64,000 bases of DNA. It comes from SHVZ01 sp041906305 (lineage in GTDB: Bacteria; Pseudomonadota; Alphaproteobacteria; SHVZ01). Within the stretch, counting starts at the first letter, position 1. Each line of letters begins with the position of its first letter. The stretch covers positions 496,001 to 560,000 of the forward strand of contig JAYRJL010000002.1 in the NCBI GenBank assembly GCA_041906305.1, in the 5' to 3' direction. The notes beneath the pieces are model-generated. The model did not search any database and was not told the origin of the DNA. It was given only the letters and a program-made list of their open reading frames with translations. The position numbers were made by a program, and so were the translations under genes. This document shows positions 44,436 to 53,467 of the stretch, one piece after another.

Positions 44436-46013
44436 ATGAGGTATCTGCACGGCTTTGCCTTGGTCGCGACGCTTTTGGTGGGAAGCGCTTCCGCCGACGC
44501 GGCGAACTTCAAATGGGGCGCCGATTCCGATCCCGGCACGATGGATCCGCATAGCCGAAACGTGACGCCGACGACCTCGTTCCTATCGAACATCTACGAG
44601 CCGTTGGTCCGCCGCGGCCGAGACATGAAGATGGAAGGCGCGCTCGCCACGTCATGGAGCAGCACCGGCCCTGACACCTGGCGCTTCACGCTCCGCAAGG
44701 ACGTCAAGTTCCACGACGGCTCGCCCTTTACCGCCGACGACGTGATCTTCACGGTCGGCCGCACACGCGGCCCTGGCTCGGCGCTTGCCGGCGTGCTGGC
44801 TTCCGTCGCCGACGTCAAGAAGGTTGACGACTACACCGTCGACTTCGTCACCAAGGGCCCGAACCCGATCCTGCCGTTCGAGTTCCTCGGATGGCTGCAG
44901 ATGTCGAAGACCTGGGCCGAGAAGAACAACGTGGGCCAGGCGACTAACCTGCAGAGCCAGCAGGCCTCCTATGCGAGCACCAACGCCAATGGCACCGGCC
45001 CCTTCATCCTCAAGTCGCGGATCGCCGACTCGACCGCGGTGATGGAGAAGAACCCGGGCTGGTGGGACAAGGTCGAGCACAATCTGGATCAAGTGACCTT
45101 CAATCCGCTCGCCAATCCCGCGACACGCGTCGCGGCCCTGGTGTCGGGCGAGGTCGACATGATCTATGGCTTCCCGGTCTCGGCCGTGCCGCAGCTTGCC
45201 CAGCGCCCCAACATCAAGGTCCACAAGGGACCCGAGTGGCGGACCATGTACTTCGGCATGGACATGTCCCGGCCCGAGCTGATCGACGGCAACATCAAGG
45301 GCAAGAACCCGTTCGCCGACAAGCGCGTGCGCGAGGCGGTCCGCATCGCGATCGACGCGGAGGCGATCCACAACGTCGTGATGCGCGGCTTCGGCGTCGT
45401 CAACTACATCATGGCCGGCCCGGGCGTCGAAGGATTCGACCCGGCGATCAATACCAAGCCGGCCGGCGACCTCGCCGCTGCCCAGAAGCTGATGGCCGAT
45501 GCCGGCTACGCGGGCGGCTTCGAGACCGGCATGGACTGCTCGAACGATCGCTTCATGAACGACGAGCAGATCTGCACCGCCGTCGTCTCGATGCTGGCCA
45601 AGATCAACATCAAGGTGAAGCTGCGCACGCAGCCCTTCTCTTCCTACGTGAAGCTGATCAACCCGCCCTACGAGACCAGCCTGTTCTATGTCGGCTGGGG
45701 CGGCGCCACCGGCGACGCGCACAACTACCTGATCAACCTGATGGTGACGCGCGCACTGGGCTCGCCCCGCGGCCTGTTCAACGTCGGCGGCTACTCCAAT
45801 CCGGAAGTCGACAAGCTGACCGACCAGATCCAGGTCGAGCTCGACCCGGCGAAGCGCCGCGGGATGATCGGCCAGGCGCTCAAGCTGGTCCGCGACGACG
45901 TGCCATACGTGCCGATCATGCAGCAGGTGATCGTCTGGGCGGCCAAGGACAACATCGACCTGGTGCAGCCGTCCGACGCCTATTTCCCGCTCCGCTACGT
46001 CCGCGTCCGCTGA
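44436..46013 (+). CDS. Peptide-type ABC transporter substrate-binding protein (SBP family 5)
   Basis: Standard-order family 5 protein, 525 residues, signal peptide about 1-22 (FALVATLLVGSASADA). Motifs: DPGTMDPHSRN, VKFHDGSPFTADDVIFTV, GTGPFILKS, VREAVRIAIDAEAI, AQKLMADAGYAGG, NPEVDKLTDQIQVELDPAKR. A very strong ribosome-binding site (AGGAGGGAGG, 44421-44430) predicts high expression. It directly follows the CDGSH-bicupin gene but has no permease neighbours; the DppBCDF-like operon at 31426-35275 lacks its own binding protein and may be its partner (inference). Confidence 0.92.
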   Translation: MRYLHGFALVATLLVGSASADAANFKWGADSDPGTMDPHSRNVTPTTSFLSNIYEPLVRRGRDMKMEGALATSWSSTGPDTWRFTLRKDVKFHDGSPFTADDVIFTVGRTRGPGSALAGVLASVADVKKVDDYTVDFVTKGPNPILPFEFLGWLQMSKTWAEKNNVGQATNLQSQQASYASTNANGTGPFILKSRIADSTAVMEKNPGWWDKVEHNLDQVTFNPLANPATRVAALVSGEVDMIYGFPVSAVPQLAQRPNIKVHKGPEWRTMYFGMDMSRPELIDGNIKGKNPFADKRVREAVRIAIDAEAIHNVVMRGFGVVNYIMAGPGVEGFDPAINTKPAGDLAAAQKLMADAGYAGGFETGMDCSNDRFMNDEQICTAVVSMLAKINIKVKLRTQPFSSYVKLINPPYETSLFYVGWGGATGDAHNYLINLMVTRALGSPRGLFNVGGYSNPEVDKLTDQIQVELDPAKRRGMIGQALKLVRDDVPYVPIMQQVIVWAAKDNIDLVQPSDAYFPLRYVRVR

Positions 46014-46036
46014 CTAGTTTCAATCTCCAAAGGAGA

Positions 46037-46066
46037 CGGGGACCGGCATCGCCGGTCCCCGTTCTT
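46037..46066 (+). terminator. Intrinsic terminator of the binding-protein gene
   Basis: CGGGGACCGGC (46037-46047), a 3-base loop, GCCGGTCCCCG (46051-46061), then TTCTTT. It ends nine bases before the next start codon, so that gene may be expressed by readthrough. Confidence 0.85.
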
Positions 46067-46074
46067 TATCCGCC

Positions 46075-47166
46075 ATGAGCAGTACGCAGTTCTTTTCCGA
46101 CACCTATGGTGAGGCCCGCGAGAAGTTCCTGGCCGCACTCGACCGGGCCGGCGGAGATTCCCTCGCGGCCTACCCGCATCCCCTGACCGGGCCCGTCCGC
46201 GAGAGACTCTGGACCGATGTCGGCCGTCTCGGCCCGAAGGACGCCAGGAAGCTTCTGGTCCTCATCAGCGGCACCCACGGCATCGAAGGCTTCTGCGGCT
46301 CGGGATGCCACACCGGCTGGCTTGCCGGCGGTCACTCCGAACGCGACCTGCCCGACGGCGTCGCCGTCCTGTTCGTCCACGCGGTGAACCCGCATGGCTT
46401 CGCCTGGCAACGCCGCGTGAACGAAGGCAACATCGACCTCAATCGGAACTTCCTCGACCACACCAAGCCGTATCCGGTCAACGCCGACTACGTGGCGCTC
46501 CGGCATCACATCAATCCCGAGAGCTGGTCGGCTGAGATCGTTGCGCGTTCGGATGCCGCGATCCGGGCGCATTACGGCAACCCGAATGGCGACTTCCTCG
46601 CCAAGGCAATTCATGGGGGACAGTACGTCAATCCCAAGGGCACCTTCTTCGGTGGCAACGAGCCAGCCTGGTCGAACCGGACCTATCGGGAGATCGTCCG
46701 GACTTTCATGGCGCCGGCTGCGGAGATTTGCCTGATCGACTATCACACCGGCGGCGGCGTATTCGGCTTCTGCGACCTCTTCGTCGACGACCGCGCCGCC
46801 GGCACGCACTCCCGCGACTGGTTCGAGCACTGCACGCCGATCGAGGCGGTGCCGGTCGAACATGGACATGCCCAGAGCGACGTGCCGGGCCTCCTCATGT
46901 ACGCCGCCCAGGCCATGCTCCCCGACGTCAAGGTCACCAGCTGCCTGGTCGAGATGCGCACCCGTTCGAAGCCGAGCCTGCTCGAGCCGCTCTGCGAAGA
47001 GAACTGGCTTTTCCAGCACGGCGATCCCCAATCGCCGCGCGGTCGCGAGGTTCGTGGTCAGGTGCGCGAACTGTTCTATCCATCCGATCCTGAATGGAAG
47101 CCGATGGTGCTGCGGCAGTCGAACGCGATGATCCGGGAGGCCCTGACCGGGCTCGGCCGCACATGA
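46075..47166 (+). CDS. DUF2817 protein (M14-like metallopeptidase fold)
   Basis: The 363-residue protein resembles M14 carboxypeptidases and aspartoacylases: SGTHGIEGFCGS (zinc His and Glu) near residue 65, NPHGFAWQRR, NIDLNRNFLDH, and LIDYHTGGG (zinc His) near 222, with Glu in LVEMRT as candidate catalytic base. DUF2817 is named as such in databases; its substrate is not known. No signal peptide, so cytoplasmic. ATG 46075 has no good ribosome-binding site and follows a terminator closely. The stop overlaps the kynureninase start (ATGA at 47163-47166), so the two are translationally coupled. Confidence 0.87.
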   Translation: MSSTQFFSDTYGEAREKFLAALDRAGGDSLAAYPHPLTGPVRERLWTDVGRLGPKDARKLLVLISGTHGIEGFCGSGCHTGWLAGGHSERDLPDGVAVLFVHAVNPHGFAWQRRVNEGNIDLNRNFLDHTKPYPVNADYVALRHHINPESWSAEIVARSDAAIRAHYGNPNGDFLAKAIHGGQYVNPKGTFFGGNEPAWSNRTYREIVRTFMAPAAEICLIDYHTGGGVFGFCDLFVDDRAAGTHSRDWFEHCTPIEAVPVEHGHAQSDVPGLLMYAAQAMLPDVKVTSCLVEMRTRSKPSLLEPLCEENWLFQHGDPQSPRGREVRGQVRELFYPSDPEWKPMVLRQSNAMIREALTGLGRT

Positions 47167-48380
47167 CGTCTCGCGCCGACTGCGAGAAGCTCGACGCCGG
47201 GGACCCGCTGCGCGATCTCGCCGACCGCTTCGCCCCTGGCGAGCCCGGTACGCTCTATTTCGACGCCAACTCAATCGGCGCGATGCCCGTCGACGTGCCC
47301 GCACGCATCGAGGCGCATCTCGCCGAGTGGCGGAACCTGCGTCGCCGAGGCTGGAGCGAGTCAACCTGGCTCGACGCGCCACGCCGGCTCGGATCCAAGC
47401 TCGCGCCCATCCTGGGCGCCGCCCCCGACGAGGTCGTGGTCGGCGACACCACCTCGATCAACCTGTTCAAGACGCTGGCGGCGGCCCTGTCGCTGCGGCC
47501 TGGACGGCCGCGCATCGTTTCCCAGGCCGGCACCTTCCCGACCGATCTCTATGTCGTGCAAGGACTGAAGACGCTGCGGCCGGAGATCGAGCTTCACCTT
47601 GTCGCCGACGGCGAGCCGATCGAGGCGGCGATCGATGACCGGACGGCCGTCGTCTATCTGAGCCAGGTCGACTACCGCAGTGCGCGCCGCCTCGACATCA
47701 AGCGACTCACGTCCGCCGCCCACGCGAAAGGCGCGCTGACGGTCTGGGACCTGTCACATGGCGCCGGCGCGGTGCCGGCCAACCTGGATGGCACCGACGC
47801 CGACTTCGCCGTCGGCTGCGGCTACAAGTACCTCTGCGGCGGCCCCGGGTCGCCGGCCTATGCATTCATCGCGCGAAGGCACCAGGAGGCGGTGAAGCCG
47901 GCGCTTGCCGGCTGGATGGGGCACGCCAATCCCTTCACCTTCTCGACCGACTACGTACCCGGCCCCGGCATGGCGCGCTTCGTCGTCGGCACGCCCTCGG
48001 TGATCGCGAACGCGATCATGGAAGGTGCCTTCGACATCTGGGCCGAGGTCGAACCGGCGCGGGTCTTCGCCAAACATGCCGCGCTCGGCGATCTACTGAT
48101 CGATCTCACCAAGGACATCGTCGAGATCGGCAGCCCTGCAAACGCCGACGAGCGCGGCGGTTTCGTGGCGCTCCGCCACCCGGCCGGCGCTGCCGTCGTC
48201 GGGGCGTTGGCGGACGCCGGCGTCGTCTCCTCGTTCCGCCCGCCGGACAGCATCCGCTTCGGGCTCAGCGCCCTCTATCACCGCTACGTCGATATGTGGG
48301 AAGTCGCCGAGCGACTGCGCCGGATCATCAATGACGACCTCTGGAAGGCCGAAAAATACAAGAAGACCAAGACGATATAG
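47163..48380 (+). CDS. kynU: Kynureninase
   Basis: PLP enzyme of fold type I, 405 residues, matching kynureninase: LYFDANSIGAMP, WNLRRRGWSE-like segment (RRGWSESTWLD), GDTTSINLFKTLAAAL, VVYLSQVDYRSA, WDLSHGAGAVP and the PLP-lysine in GCGYKYLCGGPGSPAY. It cleaves kynurenine or 3-hydroxykynurenine to (hydroxy)anthranilate and alanine. No tryptophan dioxygenase or kynurenine formamidase gene is in the window. The upstream DUF2817 gene, coupled to it, might act on a kynurenine precursor or conjugate (inference). A 19-bp inverted repeat begins nine bases after its stop. Confidence 0.9.
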   Translation: MTSRADCEKLDAGDPLRDLADRFAPGEPGTLYFDANSIGAMPVDVPARIEAHLAEWRNLRRRGWSESTWLDAPRRLGSKLAPILGAAPDEVVVGDTTSINLFKTLAAALSLRPGRPRIVSQAGTFPTDLYVVQGLKTLRPEIELHLVADGEPIEAAIDDRTAVVYLSQVDYRSARRLDIKRLTSAAHAKGALTVWDLSHGAGAVPANLDGTDADFAVGCGYKYLCGGPGSPAYAFIARRHQEAVKPALAGWMGHANPFTFSTDYVPGPGMARFVVGTPSVIANAIMEGAFDIWAEVEPARVFAKHAALGDLLIDLTKDIVEIGSPANADERGGFVALRHPAGAAVVGALADAGVVSSFRPPDSIRFGLSALYHRYVDMWEVAERLRRIINDDLWKAEKYKKTKTI

Positions 48381-48388
48381 GCTGGCTT

Positions 48389-48468
48389 ACTCCTCTATAG
48401 TAATTTTGCCCACACACACCAGAATCCGGCTTGCCGCAGGAAATTCCCTAAAATTACTATAGAGGAGT
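48389..48468. promoter_or_regulatory. Perfect 19-bp inverted repeat at the GntR gene start, likely operator
   Basis: ACTCCTCTATAGTAATTTT (48389-48407) is repeated exactly in inverted orientation at 48450-48468, with 42 bases between. Both copies are markedly AT-richer than their surroundings and contain the palindromic core CTATAG. The right copy ends within the GTG start of the GntR gene. Centre-to-centre distance is 61 bases, close to six helix turns, which would suit looping by a dimeric or tetrameric repressor. Autoregulation by the adjacent GntR protein is the simplest reading. Confidence 0.75.
48431..48460 (+). promoter_or_regulatory. Candidate GntR promoter giving a leaderless message
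   Basis: TTGCCG (48431-48436), 18 bases, TACTAT (48455-48460). The -10 lies inside the right operator copy. Transcription would begin near 48467, the first base of the GTG start, so the message would lack a leader. Confidence 0.45.
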
Positions 48469-49234
48469 GAGACAGGAACCTCGCTCCCACCGCGCTTCGG
48501 CGTCCCATACGCCGGCAAAGCCCAGCGGCGCCCCCAAATATCGCGACCTCGCGGACAACCTGCTGACCCGCATCGAGGCAGGCGAATGGAAGCCGGGCGA
48601 CCAGCTTCCGGCGGAGACCGAGCTGGCCGCCGGCTACGGCGCCAGCGTCGGCACCGTACAGAAGGCGCTGCAGCAGCTCGGCGACGAAGGCGTGCTGGTG
48701 CGCCGTCACGGCAGCGGCACCTTCGTCGCGATCGGCAACGTCCGCGACGAGCAGGTCCGTCACTTCCGCTTCCTTGCCGAGGACGAGCAGTCGATCCTGC
48801 CGATCGCGATCGAGGCGATCTCGGTCGACATGCTCGGCGAGCAAGGTCCCTGGGCCCGCTTCCTCGGCGCCGAGCCGAGCTATGTCCGCGTGCTCCGTCG
48901 CATCGGCATCAACAACGAGTTCGAGATCGTCTCGGAAGTCCTTCTGAGCGGTCGCCACTTCGGCGAGATCGCCAGGCTCGACAAGGACGAGCTGCGTCAT
49001 GTCCGCGACATGCTCGCCGTCCGCTACCACCGCCCGACGCTCAAAGTCGAGCAGACGGTCTCGGTTCAGGTACTGCCGCCGCGTGCCTGTCGGCTGATGT
49101 CGGTCTCGCCCGGAACGACCGGGCTCGTCTGGATCATTCGCGGCCGCACCTATCGCGACGCGCCGCTCTCCTGGCAGCGCGTCTTTGTTCCGCCGTCCGA
49201 TCACCCGCTGCTGTTCACTGCCTGGCGCGGCTAG
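48467..49234 (+). CDS. GntR-family transcriptional regulator, HutC subfamily (UTRA domain)
   Basis: The 255-residue protein has an N-terminal winged helix (about 25-90: KYRDLADNLLTRIEAGEWKPGDQLPAE, GASVGTVQKALQQL, HGSGTFV) and a C-terminal UTRA ligand-binding domain (about 105-250). HutC-type repressors release DNA on binding a pathway metabolite. GTG 48467 is the only start giving the full winged helix, with no in-frame alternative nearby; it overlaps the candidate operator. The following genes (binding protein, esterase, MBL and others) run in the same direction and are probable targets. Confidence 0.9.
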   Translation: MRQEPRSHRASASHTPAKPSGAPKYRDLADNLLTRIEAGEWKPGDQLPAETELAAGYGASVGTVQKALQQLGDEGVLVRRHGSGTFVAIGNVRDEQVRHFRFLAEDEQSILPIAIEAISVDMLGEQGPWARFLGAEPSYVRVLRRIGINNEFEIVSEVLLSGRHFGEIARLDKDELRHVRDMLAVRYHRPTLKVEQTVSVQVLPPRACRLMSVSPGTTGLVWIIRGRTYRDAPLSWQRVFVPPSDHPLLFTAWRG

Positions 49235-49275
49235 TCCGCGTCCCAATGACACAAGACAACAGGGAGCCGAAAACG

Positions 49276-50847
49276 ATGTCTTCTCGTCATCTTGCCGCGC
49301 TGCTCTTGGGGTCCACCTTGATCGCCGGCACCGCGTCGGCGCAGACGGTGCTGAAGGTCGTGCCGGAGGCCGATCTCCGCGTGCTCGACCCGGTAGCGGT
49401 CACCGTCAACCTCACCCGCATTCACGGTATCCAGATCTTCGAGTCGCTGTTCGCCTGGAACGACAAGTTCGAGGCCCAGCCGATGATGATCGAGAGCTAC
49501 GACAAGAGCCCGGACGGGCTCTCCTATACCTTCACGCTGCGCCGGGACCTCAAGTTCCATGACGGTTCGACGGTCACGACCAAGGACGTGATCGCGTCCC
49601 TGAATCGCTGGATGAAGCGCGACGCGATGGGCCGGCGCATGGCGGCGTCGGGCGCGGCATTCGAAGCCAAGGACGATCGTGTCCTCGGCCTCAAGCTCAA
49701 GGAGAAGTTCGGCTTCGTCGAGTTCTCGCTGGGATCGGGCGTCGGGCAACTTCCGGTCATCATGCGCGAGAAGGAAGCGATGACCGACCCCAACACACCG
49801 GTCACCGAGGCGATCGGCTCCGGCCCGTGGAAGTTCAACAAGGCCGAATGGGCGCCGGGGTCCAAGACCGTCTACGACAAGTTCGCCGACTACAAGCCGC
49901 GCACCGAGCCGGCCAGCGGGCTCGCCGGCGCCAAGCTGGTGAAGGTCGACCGCATGGAATGGGTCGTGCTGCCCGACAACACGACCTCGGCCAACGCGCT
50001 CGTCCGCGGCGAGGTCGACTTCCTGCAGCAGCCGGCTGCCGACGTGCTGCCGATCCTGAAGCCGTCGAAGGACATCAAGATCGACACGGCGGTCCTGCTC
50101 GACAGCCAGGCGTGGATCCGGCCGAACATGCTTTTCCCGCCTTTCAACAACGTAAAGGCCCGTCAGGCGCTGGCCCTGTCGACCAGCCAGGAGGACCTGA
50201 TGATGGCCTTCGTCGGCGACAAGGAACGCTTCAAGCAATGCTATGCGTTCTTCACCTGCGGCGGTCCTTTCGACACCGAGGTGGGCTCAGAGCCCTATCG
50301 CAAGCCCGACATGGCGAAGGCCAAGCAGCTCCTGCAGGAGTCGGGCTACAAGGGCGAGAAGGTCTACATGCTCGCCTCGAACGAGACCGCCCTCAGCCGC
50401 TCGACCTTCCCCGTCGTCGTCGAGCAAATGAAGGCGATCGGCTTCAACGTGGAGGTCATGAACTTCGACTGGGGCGCGGCAATCGCCCGCTGGATCAAGA
50501 AGGACAAGCCGGGCGAGGGCGGCTGGAACCTGTTCCCGGCCGGGTCGCCGGGCGCCGTCGTGTTCCATCCGATCGGCAATTTCTATGTCGACCTCAGCTG
50601 CGGCGGGACCAACGGCGCGGGCTGGCCCTGCGACGAGGAAGGCGAGAAGCTTCGCCTTCAGCTGATCGACTCGACGGACCCGGCCGAGCGTAAGCGGCTT
50701 CTCGAGGCCTTCCACAAGCGACTCTGGGAATACGTGCCGCTGATCCCGGCCGGCCAGTATCAGTCGGTCAGTGCCTGGCGCACGGACCGCGTCGACGGCG
50801 TTATCAAGGCGCCGACCCTCGCCTACTGGAACATTACGAAGAAGTAA
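49276..50847 (+). CDS. Peptide-type ABC transporter substrate-binding protein (SBP family 5)
   Basis: Standard-order family 5 protein, 523 residues, signal peptide about 1-22 (LAALLLGSTLIAGTASA). Motifs: RVLDPVAVT, LKFHDGSTVTTKDVIASL, IGSGPWKFN, ARQALALSTSQEDLM, AKQLLQESGYKGE, and a final PLIPAGQYQSV strand. ATG 49276 has GGGAG about 10 bases upstream; an ATG at 49246 is less well placed. It lies 41 bases after the GntR gene and 5 bases before an esterase gene but has no permeases nearby, like the protein at 44436. Confidence 0.92.
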   Translation: MSSRHLAALLLGSTLIAGTASAQTVLKVVPEADLRVLDPVAVTVNLTRIHGIQIFESLFAWNDKFEAQPMMIESYDKSPDGLSYTFTLRRDLKFHDGSTVTTKDVIASLNRWMKRDAMGRRMAASGAAFEAKDDRVLGLKLKEKFGFVEFSLGSGVGQLPVIMREKEAMTDPNTPVTEAIGSGPWKFNKAEWAPGSKTVYDKFADYKPRTEPASGLAGAKLVKVDRMEWVVLPDNTTSANALVRGEVDFLQQPAADVLPILKPSKDIKIDTAVLLDSQAWIRPNMLFPPFNNVKARQALALSTSQEDLMMAFVGDKERFKQCYAFFTCGGPFDTEVGSEPYRKPDMAKAKQLLQESGYKGEKVYMLASNETALSRSTFPVVVEQMKAIGFNVEVMNFDWGAAIARWIKKDKPGEGGWNLFPAGSPGAVVFHPIGNFYVDLSCGGTNGAGWPCDEEGEKLRLQLIDSTDPAERKRLLEAFHKRLWEYVPLIPAGQYQSVSAWRTDRVDGVIKAPTLAYWNITKK

Positions 50848-50852
50848 GAACC

Positions 50853-52565
50853 ATGACCGACCAGACCCGCCTCAGCGCCGTCAGCGTCACCAGGAACGTT
50901 CCCGGCAAAATGCGGGACGGCACCGTCCTCTGCGCCGATGTCTATCGGCCGGAGGGAGGCGGCAGGTACCCGGTGCTGCTCTGCCGCACGCCCTACGACA
51001 AGGCCGGCGACCTCTACGTCAAGGACGCGCAGGCGATCGCCGCGCGAGGCTACATCGTCGCGGTCCAGGACATCCGCGGCCGCTACGAGTCGGAAGGCGA
51101 CTATCACTGGATGTTCGGCCACAAGGGTGCCGAGCAGAACAAGCCGGACGGCTACGACTCCGTCGAGTGGGCGGCGGCGCTCGACGGATCGACCGGCCAG
51201 GTCGGGACCTGGGGCAACTCCTATCCCTCCTCGCTCTGCTGGCTTCTGGTGGGGGAACAGCCGCCGTCGCTGAAGGCCATGTACACGAGCGGCATGGCGA
51301 TGAAGCACACGGAGATGAACTACGGCATCCTTGAGACCGGACGCCGGCTGCAATGGATCCACACCATGGCGGCAAACGCGCGCAAGCGCGCCGGCGATCC
51401 GTTCGGTCCCTATACGCGCGCTGACGCCGACGACGCCTGGACCCGCGTCGACCGCGGCAAGTGGATCTGGCGCCTACCGCTCGAGACGATCCCCAAGGAC
51501 GTGTTCTCGACATTGACCGAGGCCACGCACCGGCACTTCCGCGAGGCACATCACGACTATTGGGCGTTCGACAAATCGCACCCGAAGGCCCAGGTGCCGG
51601 TCAGCTGCACCACCGGCTGGTGGGATCGCCTCGGCGGCACGACAAACAACTACATCGGCATCGAGAAGAACGGACCCGCCGACCTGCGCGGCCGACACCG
51701 CCTGGTCGTCGGACCCTGGGGACATTCGACCGACAAGTGGGTCGGCACGCTCGGCCCCCGCGACTATGGCGCGCGTGCCAACGCCTCGTACCCGGTCGAG
51801 CTCGTCCGCTTCTTCGACCGCGAGATCAAGGGCATCGAGAACGGCCTCGAGGGCGAGCCGCCGGTGAAGCTGTTCGTGCTGAACGACAACGTCTGGCGCC
51901 ACGAGAAGGAATGGCCGCTGGCGCGCACCCGCTTCACCGACTTCTTCCTTGGCAGCGGCGGAAAGGCCAATACACCGGCCGGTGACGGCACGCTGAGCCT
52001 GGAGACCAAGTCATCCGAGCCCGACCGCTACGACTACGATCCGGCCGACCCGGTGATGAGCCTGATGGGCCTGGATGCCCAGGCTGCGCCTTGCGATCAG
52101 GCGATCCTCGGACGGCGCCGCGACATTCTCGTCTACCAGACCGCCCCCCTCGATCGAGACATGCTGGTGATCGGCCCGGTCACGGTCCATCTCTGGGCCG
52201 CGTCCGACTGCCCGGATACCGACTTCGCCGCCAAGCTGATCGAGGTCGGCCCCGACGGCCTCGCCCAGAATCTCTGCTACGGCATCATGCGGGCGCGCTT
52301 CCGCAAGGGGTTCGACAAGCAGGTTATGCTCGACGCCGGCACCCCGCAGGAATTCGTGATCCCGATGATGCAGGTCGGCATCCGCTTCAGGAAGGGATCG
52401 CGGATCCGCCTCGACATCGCCAGCTCCGACTTCCCCAATTTCGACCGCAACCACAACACCGGCCGCGACTTCTGGTCGGATCCTGAGCTTCGGGTCGCGC
52501 ATCAGACCGTGTTCCACGATCCGCGATACCCGTCGCGGGTCGTGCTGCCGGTGATCCCGGACTGA
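50853..52565 (+). CDS. CocE/NonD-family hydrolase (X-Pro dipeptidyl-peptidase S15-like)
   Basis: The 570-residue alpha/beta hydrolase has N-terminal DGTVLCADVYRPEGG, the nucleophile Ser123 in GTWGNSYPSS, a lid region, CTTGWWD, GPWGHSTDKW (catalytic His region), and a C-terminal jelly-roll domain (about 400-570, with VTVHLWAASDCPDTDFAAKLIEV). Relatives include cocaine esterase, glutaryl-7-ACA acylase and S15 peptidases. No signal peptide, so cytoplasmic. In the GntR-led operon it probably hydrolyses an imported ester or amide. The MBL gene follows three bases after the stop. Confidence 0.92.
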   Translation: MTDQTRLSAVSVTRNVPGKMRDGTVLCADVYRPEGGGRYPVLLCRTPYDKAGDLYVKDAQAIAARGYIVAVQDIRGRYESEGDYHWMFGHKGAEQNKPDGYDSVEWAAALDGSTGQVGTWGNSYPSSLCWLLVGEQPPSLKAMYTSGMAMKHTEMNYGILETGRRLQWIHTMAANARKRAGDPFGPYTRADADDAWTRVDRGKWIWRLPLETIPKDVFSTLTEATHRHFREAHHDYWAFDKSHPKAQVPVSCTTGWWDRLGGTTNNYIGIEKNGPADLRGRHRLVVGPWGHSTDKWVGTLGPRDYGARANASYPVELVRFFDREIKGIENGLEGEPPVKLFVLNDNVWRHEKEWPLARTRFTDFFLGSGGKANTPAGDGTLSLETKSSEPDRYDYDPADPVMSLMGLDAQAAPCDQAILGRRRDILVYQTAPLDRDMLVIGPVTVHLWAASDCPDTDFAAKLIEVGPDGLAQNLCYGIMRARFRKGFDKQVMLDAGTPQEFVIPMMQVGIRFRKGSRIRLDIASSDFPNFDRNHNTGRDFWSDPELRVAHQTVFHDPRYPSRVVLPVIPD

Positions 52566-52568
52566 GCC

Positions 52569-53456
52569 ATGAAGCTCACCCTTCTCGGCACCGGGACGCC
52601 TTCGCCGTCCACCAAGCGTGCCAGCTCCGGCTATCTGATCGAGGTCGGCGGCGACACGATCGTCATGGATCACGGCGCCGGTTCGCATCAGCGGCTGATA
52701 GAGTCGGGGCATACCTCGACCGACGTCACTCACGTCTTCTTCAGCCACCTGCATTCGGACCACTGCCTCGACTACCCGCGAATGGTGCTACAGCGCTGGG
52801 ACATGGGGGCCGACCGGATTCCGGAGCTCAAGGTCTATGGGCCGCCGCCGATCCAGCGCATGACCAACCTATTGTTCTCGCGCGATGGCGCCTTCGCTCC
52901 CGACATCAATGCGCGCATCGAACATCCGGGCAGCATCGACATGCTGGTCGCGCGCGGCGGCACGCCGCCGCGGAAATGGCCGGAGCCCGCCGTGACCGAG
53001 CTCAAGGCCGGCGACGTGATCGACGGCGGCAAATGGAAGGTCACGGTCGCCAACGCGTCCCACATGCAGCCGCAGCTGACCTGCTTCGGCTACCGCATCG
53101 ACTCGGCCGAGGGCTCGATCTGCTACTCCGGCGACAGCGGCGGCATCTGCCGTGACATCATCGAGCTCGCCCGCCCGGCCGACGTGCTGATCCACATGAC
53201 CCATTTCCGCGCCGGTACCGAGCCGTCAGAGGTCTATCGCGCCTGCGCTGGCTGCCACATCGACGTCGCCCATGTCGCCAAGGAGGCCGGCGTCAAGACG
53301 CTCGTCCTCTCGCATATGCTGGAGCAGATCGACCAGCCCGGCATCCGCGAGGAAATAATGCGCGAGATGATGGCGATCTACCCTGGCACGATCATCTGGG
53401 GCGAAGACCTGATGGAAGTTCCGATCCGTGGCGCCAGGATGGCGCAGTTTCTTTAG
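52569..53456 (+). CDS. MBL-fold metallo-hydrolase
   Basis: The 295-residue protein has the metallo-beta-lactamase metal motif HLHSDHCLD near residue 58, preceded by LLGTGTPSPSTKRASSGYLIEV (RNase Z/AtsA-like N terminus), then YSGDSGG near 180 (bridging Asp) and LSHM near 253. Arylsulphatase/RNase Z-like enzymes of this branch hydrolyse sulphate or phosphate esters or lactones. Packed between esterase and DUF3604 genes in one direction, so likely part of the same degradation pathway. Confidence 0.9.
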   Translation: MKLTLLGTGTPSPSTKRASSGYLIEVGGDTIVMDHGAGSHQRLIESGHTSTDVTHVFFSHLHSDHCLDYPRMVLQRWDMGADRIPELKVYGPPPIQRMTNLLFSRDGAFAPDINARIEHPGSIDMLVARGGTPPRKWPEPAVTELKAGDVIDGGKWKVTVANASHMQPQLTCFGYRIDSAEGSICYSGDSGGICRDIIELARPADVLIHMTHFRAGTEPSEVYRACAGCHIDVAHVAKEAGVKTLVLSHMLEQIDQPGIREEIMREMMAIYPGTIIWGEDLMEVPIRGARMAQFL

Positions 53457-53467
53457 ACGGACCCAAG

